Shown here in pieces: positions 41,847-49,413 of a stretch of 49,413 nucleotides of DNA (position 1 is its first letter; every line of letters begins with the position of its first letter). The stretch is from Burkholderiales bacterium (GTDB lineage Bacteria; Pseudomonadota; Gammaproteobacteria; Burkholderiales; Burkholderiaceae_C): the NCBI GenBank assembly GCA_019509985.1, contig JAEKLF010000114.1:1-49413 (forward strand), given 5' to 3'. Below the pieces are notes generated by a model. The model saw only the letters and a list, made by a program, of their open reading frames with translations. It had not been told where the DNA came from and ran no database searches. Made by a program: the position numbers and the translations under genes.

Positions 41847-41923
41847 GGCGCCCCTCACGCGGCTTACGAGGCCGCCAAACGATCAAGTTGAGCCTTGCTT
41901 AAGCTGGGCTCGCGGGAGACTCC

Positions 41924-43531
<1,608 letters not shown>

Positions 43532-43536
43532 CGGCG

Positions 43537-44397
43537 ATGCGTTCCGTGTGGCTGCTGGCTGCAGCGCTTCTGTCTTTCGCCGCCGAGGCCAGGCTCGTCG
43601 AACAGCAGTTCGACCTGCCCGTCCACGTCACCACCGCCTGGGGCAAGTTGGTGGAGCACCCGATCCGCGTGACGCTCGTGTTCGATGACACGACGCCCGC
43701 GCCGCGGCCTGTGCTGCTGCTCAACCATGGCCGCGCCGTCGACGCCGCGGCCCGCGCGGCATTCGGCCGCGCGCGCTTCACGGATGCCTCGCGCTGGCTG
43801 GCCGAGCGCGGCTTCCTCGTCGCCATGCCCACGCGGATCGGCTACGGCGTCACGGGCGGCGAGGACGTGGAAGACTCGGGCAGTTGCAGCAACCGGCTCT
43901 ACCCCGCCGTCTTCAAGGCCGCAGCGGACCAGAGCCTGCAACTGCTGGACGAACTGCTGAAGCGCGACGACGTGCGCCGTGACCGCACCGTCGTCATGGG
44001 GCAGTCCTTCGGCGGCGCCACCGCCGTGACGCTGGCCGCGCTGAACCCGCCCGGCGTTGTCGCGGCCATCAACTTCGCCGGCGGCAGCGGCGGCGATCCC
44101 ACGGGCCACCCCGAACAGCCCTGCTCGCCGGCCGCGCTGAAGCGGCTGTTCACCGGCTACGGCCAGACGGCGCACGTGCCCATGCTGTGGGCCTACACCG
44201 AGAACGACCGCTACTTCGGCCCTGCGCTGCCGCGCGAATGGGTGCAGGCCTTCCGCGATGCCGGCGGGCCCGCCGAGTTCATGCACTTCACGCCGCACGG
44301 CGACGACGGCCACCAGCTGTTCGCCAAGTTCCCCCAGGTCTGGCAGCCGGTGGTGGCGGACTTTTTGCGCCGCCAAGGTTTCGACATCAAGGACTGA
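43537..44397 (+). CDS. Exported alpha/beta hydrolase
   Basis: A 286-residue protein with a signal peptide (residues 1-18, LLAAALLSFAAEA). It has the alpha/beta-hydrolase pattern: LLLNHGRAVDAAAR (oxyanion), nucleophile elbow VMGQSFGGATA, likely acid near YTENDRYFGPALP, and a His in PHGDDGHQLF. The substrate is not known. The start is 5 bp after liuB and the stop is 2 bp before the next gene, so it is in the same transcript, although its role in leucine use is unclear. Confidence 0.85.
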   Translation: MRSVWLLAAALLSFAAEARLVEQQFDLPVHVTTAWGKLVEHPIRVTLVFDDTTPAPRPVLLLNHGRAVDAAARAAFGRARFTDASRWLAERGFLVAMPTRIGYGVTGGEDVEDSGSCSNRLYPAVFKAAADQSLQLLDELLKRDDVRRDRTVVMGQSFGGATAVTLAALNPPGVVAAINFAGGSGGDPTGHPEQPCSPAALKRLFTGYGQTAHVPMLWAYTENDRYFGPALPREWVQAFRDAGGPAEFMHFTPHGDDGHQLFAKFPQVWQPVVADFLRRQGFDIKD

Positions 44398-44399
44398 AC

Positions 44400-44924
44400 A
44401 TGGTCGCCATCCGCGCGCTGACCGCCGACGACTGCATGCACGCGCTCACCGCGCTGCTGCACATGTCCTACGCGTCGCTGGCCGAGCAGGGCTGGAACTT
44501 CACCGCCGTGGATCAGACCGAGCAGGTCACACGCGACCGCCTGGCCGGTGCCCAGGGCTTCGTCGCCGAACTCGACGGCCGCCTCGTCGGCACCGTCGCC
44601 GTGCGCGGCCCCAAGCCGCCCGACGAGGCCTACATCGCCGACCCGCCGCCGCCGCTGTACACGACGCCCGGCACGGCCATCCTGTCCCAGCTCGCCGTGC
44701 ACCCGGACTGCCGCGGCCTGGGCCTGGGCGAGCGGCTGATGGACGCCGCCGAGGCTTGGGCGCGCGAACAGGGCTTCGCGCAGCTCGCGCTGGATACCGC
44801 CGAGCCCGCCGTCGCGCTGCGCCGCCGCTACGAGCGCCGCGGCTACGTCACCGTCGGTGGCGTGCAGTGGCAGGGCAAGACCTATGCGTCCGTGCTGATG
44901 AGCAAGGCGCTCGTGCCATGCTGA
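44400..44924 (+). CDS. GNAT-family N-acetyltransferase
   Basis: A 174-residue acetyltransferase. Acetyl-CoA loop VHPDCRGLGLGERLMDAAE carries the R-G-x-G-x-G-type motif, preceded by ILSQLAVHP (strand 4) and followed by LALDTAEPAVALRRRYERRGYV. Substrate unknown; the family acetylates amines or protein N-termini. Start 44400 follows the hydrolase stop by 2 bp. It overlaps the next gene by 7 bp (ATG at 44918, stop at 44922-44924). Confidence 0.88.
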   Translation: MVAIRALTADDCMHALTALLHMSYASLAEQGWNFTAVDQTEQVTRDRLAGAQGFVAELDGRLVGTVAVRGPKPPDEAYIADPPPPLYTTPGTAILSQLAVHPDCRGLGLGERLMDAAEAWAREQGFAQLALDTAEPAVALRRRYERRGYVTVGGVQWQGKTYASVLMSKALVPC

Positions 44925-45778
44925 CGATGCGCCGCGCCACTGCCCTGCTGCTGGCCGGGTCGCTGGGCCTCATCGCCACCGCCGGCGCGATGGACATCGT
45001 CACCTTGCGCGCCACGCTGCGCCGCCCGGCGCTGACGCTGCATTGGGCGCCGCTGGACGACGATCTTGCCCACCCCGCCGTCGTTGCGCTGCATGGCTGC
45101 AGCGGCCTCTACAAGCGCGACGGCCACACGCTGGACGCACGCTACCCCGGCTATGTCGAGCGCCTGCACGCGTTGGGCTTTCACGTGCTGCTGCCCGACA
45201 GTTTCGGCTCGCGCGGCCTCACCTCGGTCTGCACGCAACGCTACAACTCGCGCAGCGTCGGCATCGCCGACCGCCGCGCCGACGTGCTCGACGCCCTCGC
45301 CTGGCTGCGCACCCAACCCCAGGTCGACGCCAATCGCATCGCGCTGATGGGCTGGAGCAACGGCGCAACGACCGCCCTCAGCGTCATGGATGCTCACCAG
45401 AGCCCGCCCGCGCCGCCGCTGGCCGCCGTCGCCCTCTTCTACCCGGGCTGCGGCCAGCTGCAGGCCGCCGAACCCGCCGTCCCCGCCGTGCTGATGCAGC
45501 TCGGCGGCGCCGACGACTGGACACCCCCCGAGCCCTGCCAGCGCCTCGCCCACCGCTGGCAGGCCGAAGGGCACGACGTCGTGCTCGACGTCTATCCCGG
45601 CGCCTATCACGGCTTCGATTCCGACTCGGACCTGCGCTTTCGCCGCGACGTGCCCAATGGCCGCAACACCGGCGGCGTCCACCTCGGCGGCAACCCCGCG
45701 GCCTTCGAGGCCTCGCAGGCACGGCTGGCCGAGTTCCTGAGCGCCCACCTGGGCCGCGGCGGACAATCCCAACCCTGA
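44918..45778 (+). CDS. Exported dienelactone hydrolase-like protein
   Basis: A 286-residue protein with an N-terminal hydrophobic signal (TALLLAGSLGLIATAGA). The fold is dienelactone hydrolase-like: HGCSGLYKRDG, nucleophile in LMGWSNGATTAL, acid in LGGADDWTPPEPC, and His in PGAYHGFD. Usual dienelactone hydrolases have Cys as nucleophile, whereas this one has Ser in GWSNG. It is co-transcribed with flanking genes and lies 10 bp before liuC. Confidence 0.85.
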   Translation: MLTMRRATALLLAGSLGLIATAGAMDIVTLRATLRRPALTLHWAPLDDDLAHPAVVALHGCSGLYKRDGHTLDARYPGYVERLHALGFHVLLPDSFGSRGLTSVCTQRYNSRSVGIADRRADVLDALAWLRTQPQVDANRIALMGWSNGATTALSVMDAHQSPPAPPLAAVALFYPGCGQLQAAEPAVPAVLMQLGGADDWTPPEPCQRLAHRWQAEGHDVVLDVYPGAYHGFDSDSDLRFRRDVPNGRNTGGVHLGGNPAAFEASQARLAEFLSAHLGRGGQSQP

Positions 45779-45788
45779 GTCCGACACC

Positions 45789-46574
45789 ATGAGCACCTGC
45801 CTGACCGTCATGAGCACGGGCCATGTCGCCCGCGTCACGCTCAACCGCCCCGCGGTCCGCAACGCCTTCAACGAGGTGCTGATCGCCGAGCTGACCGCCG
45901 CCTTCACCGAACTGGGCCAGCGCGCCGACCTGCGCGCCATCGTGCTCACCGCCGAGGGCAAGGCCTTCTGCGCCGGTGCCGACCTGAACTGGATGAAGGC
46001 CATGGCCGGCTACTCGTGGGACGAGAACCACGCCGACGCGACCAGGCTGGCCGACATGCTGTGGGCGATCTACTCGTGCCCGGTGCCCGTCGTCGCGCGT
46101 GTGCAAGGCGACGTCTACGCCGGCGGCGTGGGCCTGGTCGCCTGCGCCGACATCGTCGTCGCGGTGGACACGGCGGGCTTCTGCCTCAGCGAAGCCAAGC
46201 TGGGCCTGCTGCCGGCCACCATCGGGCCCTACGTCGTCAAGGCGTTGGGCGAGCAGGCATCGCGGCGCTACTTCGTGACGGCGGAGCGCTTCACGGCCAC
46301 CGAGGCGAAGGCGCTCGGCCTGGTGCATGAAGTCGTCGCTGCCGACGCGCTGGACGGCAAGGTCGACGAACTCGTTTCGGCGATCACGGCCAACGGCCCC
46401 GCCGCCGTGCGCGCTTGCAAGCAGCTCGTCAAGGACGTGGCCGGGCGCGAGATCGCGCCCGAGCTGCGCGACATGACGGCCCGCCGCATCGCCGATATCC
46501 GCGCCAGCGCCGAAGGGCGCGAGGGCGTGCAGAGCTTTCTCAACAAGGCCAAGCCGTCCTGGCTGCCTGGATGA
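45789..46574 (+). CDS. liuC: Enoyl-CoA hydratase/isomerase, methylglutaconyl-CoA hydratase type
   Basis: A 261-residue crotonase-fold enzyme. CoA and oxyanion segments are seen in VTLNRPAVRNAFNE, AFCAGADLNWMKAMAGYS and GDVYAGGVGLVACADI, with FCLSEAKLGLLPATIGPYV. The DLNWMK segment and the neighbourhood of liuB suggest methylglutaconyl-CoA hydratase of leucine degradation, which adds water to the LiuB/LiuD product. An alternative is a general enoyl-CoA hydratase. The stop overlaps the next start (ATGA). Confidence 0.88.
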   Translation: MSTCLTVMSTGHVARVTLNRPAVRNAFNEVLIAELTAAFTELGQRADLRAIVLTAEGKAFCAGADLNWMKAMAGYSWDENHADATRLADMLWAIYSCPVPVVARVQGDVYAGGVGLVACADIVVAVDTAGFCLSEAKLGLLPATIGPYVVKALGEQASRRYFVTAERFTATEAKALGLVHEVVAADALDGKVDELVSAITANGPAAVRACKQLVKDVAGREIAPELRDMTARRIADIRASAEGREGVQSFLNKAKPSWLPG

Positions 46575-47182
46575 ACCTCGACGCCATGCACCTGCTCGCC
46601 CTTGCCGCCGCCCTCGGCTGGGCCAGCGGCCTGCGCCTGTACCTGACCGTGCTGCTGGTCGGCATCGCCGGCCACTGGGGCTGGATCGATTTGCCGCCGG
46701 GTTTGCAGGTTCTTGCCTCGCCGCTCGTGATGTGCGCGGCCGCAGCACTGGCGTTCATCGAGTTCCTGGCCGACAAGATCCCGCTGGTCGACAGCGCCTG
46801 GGATGGGCTGCACACGCTGATCCGCATCCCTGCGGGCGCGGCGTTGGTCGCCGGCATGGTGAGCGGCTGGGCCGGCGACCACGGCAGCGCGTGGAGCGTG
46901 GTTGCCGCGCTGCTGGGTGGCGGCCTCGCAGCCACGGCACATGCCGCCAAGGCCAGCACACGCGCGGCGGCCAACACCTCGCCCGAGCCCTTCTCCAACA
47001 TCGGCCTGTCGCTGGCGGGCGACGTGGCGGTGCCGACGATGCTGTGGCTGGCCTGGGCGCATCCCTTGGTCTTCTTCCCGCTGCTGGCGCTCTCGTTGGC
47101 CGTCATGGCCACGTTGATCTGGCTGTGCTTCAAGTTCCTGCGCGCGCTGATTCAACGTGTGCGTCGCCCCTCTCCCGCATGA
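46571..47182 (+). CDS. DUF4126-type membrane protein
   Basis: A 203-residue integral membrane protein with several hydrophobic segments (LLALAAALGWASGLRLYLTV, VMCAAAALAFIEFLAD, GAALVAGMVSGWAG, PTMLWLAWAHPLVFFPLLALSL). The DKIPLVDSAWDGLHTLIRIPAG and ANTSPEPFSNIGLSLAGDV segments are the conserved cores of the DUF4126 family, whose function is unknown. It overlaps liuC at its start and bioA at its end (ATGA both), so it sits inside a coupled operon. Confidence 0.88.
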   Translation: MNLDAMHLLALAAALGWASGLRLYLTVLLVGIAGHWGWIDLPPGLQVLASPLVMCAAAALAFIEFLADKIPLVDSAWDGLHTLIRIPAGAALVAGMVSGWAGDHGSAWSVVAALLGGGLAATAHAAKASTRAAANTSPEPFSNIGLSLAGDVAVPTMLWLAWAHPLVFFPLLALSLAVMATLIWLCFKFLRALIQRVRRPSPA

Positions 47183-48471
47183 CCTCCTCCTCTCAAGACC
47201 TCGCCGCCCGCAGCCGCGCCGCCGTCTGGCACCCCTGCACGCAGATGGCGCGCCTGGCCGACGTGCCGCCGCTGCCCATCGCGCGCGGCGACGGCCCGTG
47301 GCTGTTCGACACCGACGGCCGCCGCTACTTCGACGCGAACTCGTCCTGGTGGGTCAACCTGTTCGGCCACAGCGACAAGGCCCTGCACGACGCCATCAAG
47401 GCGCAGCTGGACACGTTGCCGCACGTGATGCTGGCCGGCTGCACGCACGATCCCGCCGTGCGCCTGGCCGAGCGGCTGTCTGCGCGCACCGGCGGCGCGC
47501 TGGGCCACGCCTTCTTCGGCAGCGATGGTGCCAGCGCCGTCGAGATCGCGCTGAAGCAGAGCTTTCATTCGTTCAAGAACCGCGGCCGGCCCGAGAAGCG
47601 CGAGTTCGTCTGCCTGAAGAACAGCTATCACGGCGAGACGCTGGGCGCGCTGAGCGTGACCGACGTGCAGGTGTTCCGCGACGCCTATGACCCGCTGCTG
47701 ATGCGCGCCCACATCGTGGCCTCGCCCGACGCGCGCCTCGCCAACGAGGCCGAGGCGTTGGCGGCGATGCGTGCGCTGCTGGCCGAGCGGCATGAGCACA
47801 TCGCCGCCGTCATCGTCGAGCCGCTGATCCAGGGCGCGGCCGGCATGGTCATGTACGCGCCGAGCTACCTGAAGGGCCTGCGCGAGCTGACGCGCGAGTT
47901 CGGCGCGCATCTGATCGCCGACGAGATCGCCGTGGGCTGTGGCCGCACCGGCACCTTCTTCGCCTGGGAACAGAGCGGCGCCGAGTGGCCCGACTTCATC
48001 CTGCTGAGCAAGGGCATCACCGGCGGCACGATGCCGCTGTCGCTGGTGCTGACGACGGACGACGTGTTCGCCGCCTTCTGGAGCGAAGACGTCACGCGCG
48101 GCTTCCTGCATTCGCACTCCTACACCGGCAACCCACTGGCGTGCGCCGCGGCGAATGCGGTGTTGGACCGCTTCGACGCCGGCCAGCTCGACGACAACCG
48201 CGTACAGGCTGATCGACTCACCCAGGCCTTCGCGCCCTTGGCCTCACGCGTGGCGCACCTGCGCCAACGCGGCATGATCCTGGCCTTCGATGTTCCAGAG
48301 GCGCTACCGCGCTTCGCGGAAGCCTTCCACCTGAAGGCGCGCGAACACGAATTGCTGATCCGACCGATCGGCACCACCGTCTACCTGATGCCCCCCTACC
48401 TGATCGACGACGCGACCGCGGCCTTCCTGGCCGGGGCCGTGACGGCGACACTGAACGATGTCCTTGCTTGA
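47179..48471 (+). CDS. bioA: Adenosylmethionine-8-amino-7-oxononanoate aminotransferase
   Basis: A 430-residue class III aminotransferase that makes 7,8-diaminopelargonic acid from KAPA using S-adenosylmethionine as amino donor, in biotin synthesis. Family motifs: WHPCTQM, SSWWVNLFGH, FFGSDGASAVEIALK, YHGETLGALSVTD, LIADEIAVGCGRTG, and the PLP lysine in LLSKGITGG. ATG 47179 lies inside the stop of the DUF4126 gene. The bioF start overlaps its last 14 bp, giving tight coupling. Confidence 0.95.
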   Translation: MTSSSQDLAARSRAAVWHPCTQMARLADVPPLPIARGDGPWLFDTDGRRYFDANSSWWVNLFGHSDKALHDAIKAQLDTLPHVMLAGCTHDPAVRLAERLSARTGGALGHAFFGSDGASAVEIALKQSFHSFKNRGRPEKREFVCLKNSYHGETLGALSVTDVQVFRDAYDPLLMRAHIVASPDARLANEAEALAAMRALLAERHEHIAAVIVEPLIQGAAGMVMYAPSYLKGLRELTREFGAHLIADEIAVGCGRTGTFFAWEQSGAEWPDFILLSKGITGGTMPLSLVLTTDDVFAAFWSEDVTRGFLHSHSYTGNPLACAAANAVLDRFDAGQLDDNRVQADRLTQAFAPLASRVAHLRQRGMILAFDVPEALPRFAEAFHLKAREHELLIRPIGTTVYLMPPYLIDDATAAFLAGAVTATLNDVLA

Positions 48472-49413
48472 ACACCTGCAGGCCAAGCTGCACGCCATTG
48501 GCGCGCAGAGCCTGACCCGTACGCTGCGCCGCGCCGACAACGGCACCGCACCTCGCCAACGCATCAATGGCCGCGAGCTGCTGATGTTCTGCTCCAACGA
48601 CTACCTGGGCCTGGCCGCCGAGCCGGCGATTGCCGAGGCGCTCGCCGAAGGCGCCCGGCTGTGGGGCGGCGGCTCCGGCGCGTCGCCACTGGTCAGCGGC
48701 CACAGCGCCGCGCACGAGGCCGTCACCGACACGCTCGCGCGCTGGTACGCGCCGCACATCCCGCAGTCAAGCGCCCTTGGCTTCTGCACCGGCTACATGG
48801 CCAACCTCGCGGTCGTCACGGCGCTGGGCGACGAGCACACGGAAATCTTCTCGGAGCAGCTCAACCATGCCTCGCTGATCGACGCAGCGCGGCTAGCCAA
48901 GGCCACCGTCACGCGCTACGGCCACGCCGACGTGGCTGGCCTGCGCACGTTGCTCGCGGCCAGCACGGCCAAGGTCAAGCTGATCGTCACGGATGCCGTT
49001 TTCAGCATGGACGGCGACCTCGCGCCGCTGCCCGGGTTGCTGGCGCTGGCCGAAGAGTTCGATGCCTGGCTGATCGTCGACGACGCCCATGGCTTCGGCG
49101 TGCTCGGCGCCACCGGCCGCGGCTCGCTGGAGCACTTCGGCCTGAGCAGCGAACGGCTCATCCTCGTCGGCACTCTCGGCAAGGCAGCGGGCCTGGCGGG
49201 TGCCTTCGTCGCGGCGCACGCCACCATCGTCGACTACCTGCTGCAGGCCGCGCGCAACTTCATCTTCTCGACCGCCTCGCCGCCGGCCGTCGAGCATGCG
49301 CTGCTGGCCAGCTTCGCGCTGATCGACGGCCCACTGGGTGCCGCCCGCCGCGCCAACCTCGTCGCCCTGCAGGCGCAACTGCGCGATGGCCTGCTGGCAC
49401 TGATCGACCGCCA
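48458..49413 (+). CDS. bioF: 8-amino-7-oxononanoate synthase (cut by window end)
   Basis: The frame is open to the window edge, so only 318 residues are visible. It is an alpha-oxoamine synthase that joins pimeloyl-ACP/CoA with alanine to make KAPA, the substrate of BioA. Visible motifs: FCSNDYLGLAAEP, GGGSGASPLVSGHSAAHE, NHASLIDAARL, FSMDGDLAPL, IVDDAHGFGVLGATGRG, and GTLGKAAGLAGAF, with the PLP lysine in GTLGKA. The start overlaps bioA by 14 bp. No bioB or bioD is visible; they may lie beyond the window. Confidence 0.95.
   Translation, partial: MSLLEHLQAKLHAIGAQSLTRTLRRADNGTAPRQRINGRELLMFCSNDYLGLAAEPAIAEALAEGARLWGGGSGASPLVSGHSAAHEAVTDTLARWYAPHIPQSSALGFCTGYMANLAVVTALGDEHTEIFSEQLNHASLIDAARLAKATVTRYGHADVAGLRTLLAASTAKVKLIVTDAVFSMDGDLAPLPGLLALAEEFDAWLIVDDAHGFGVLGATGRGSLEHFGLSSERLILVGTLGKAAGLAGAFVAAHATIVDYLLQAARNFIFSTASPPAVEHALLASFALIDGPLGAARRANLVALQAQLRDGLLALIDR

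Overview
The window is about 70% GC and densely packed on both strands, with many 1-4 base stop/start overlaps. A PEP-CTERM protein, a leucine-degradation carboxylase, an fba-purC-purE-purK-tsaC neighbourhood and a bacterial-type HPPD together point to a Burkholderiales chromosome, probably of the Roseateles/Rubrivivax/Leptothrix kind. The placement is inferred from gene content, not from a search. I saw no tRNA, rRNA, CRISPR array, transposase or integrase.

Layout. 1-4.7 kb: the 3' end of an EF-G paralogue, an NTF2-like protein, a phage-repressor-like HTH protein, two small orphan genes, an HDOD protein, and an ECF sigma factor followed by a PEP-CTERM protein. 4.7-13 kb: metabolic genes with divergent regulators. 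These are LysR with a fused Old Yellow Enzyme/quinone reductase, Lrp with 4-hydroxyphenylpyruvate dioxygenase, a lipase, and an acyl-CoA ligase. 12.8-26.4 kb (mostly minus strand): a purine and central-carbon cluster (fba, purC, purE, purK, tsaC) into which signalling genes are interleaved, namely an ethylene-receptor-like hybrid kinase with a receiver protein, a TPR-like protein and a Ser/Thr kinase. The fba gene is broken by a deletion plus frameshift. 26.5-33.4 kb: an HTH/ATPase/STAS-like regulator, pirin, an FMN reductase, a copper chaperone, an IorAB-like molybdenum hydroxylase and a receiver protein downstream of what looks like a decayed kinase. 33.7-40.7 kb: a TonB-dependent receptor, and a LysM-FecR protein overlapping a CHASE2 hybrid kinase. 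41-49.4 kb: a TetR regulator divergent from a plus-strand run containing methylcrotonyl-CoA carboxylase beta (liuB), two hydrolases, an acetyltransferase, liuC, a DUF4126 protein and bioA-bioF, the last cut by the window end.

How genes work together. liuB and liuC act in leucine degradation, and LiuB works in a biotin-dependent carboxylase, so downstream biotin genes make functional sense. PurC, PurE and PurK catalyse linked steps of IMP synthesis. IorA and IorB form one enzyme. The FecR protein and the CHASE2 kinase are probably a translationally coupled envelope-sensing pair.

The items most worth a second look are: (1) the hybrid kinase whose N-terminus keeps the copper and ethylene-binding residues of plant ETR1 at identical spacing; (2) the in-frame Old Yellow Enzyme/MDR fusion with an altered active-site motif; (3) the broken fba; (4) a dispersed GC-rich hairpin repeat found three times, twice read in frame inside proteins (an HTH-protein linker and the N-terminus of a lipoprotein); and (5) a decayed kinase left in front of an intact receiver gene.
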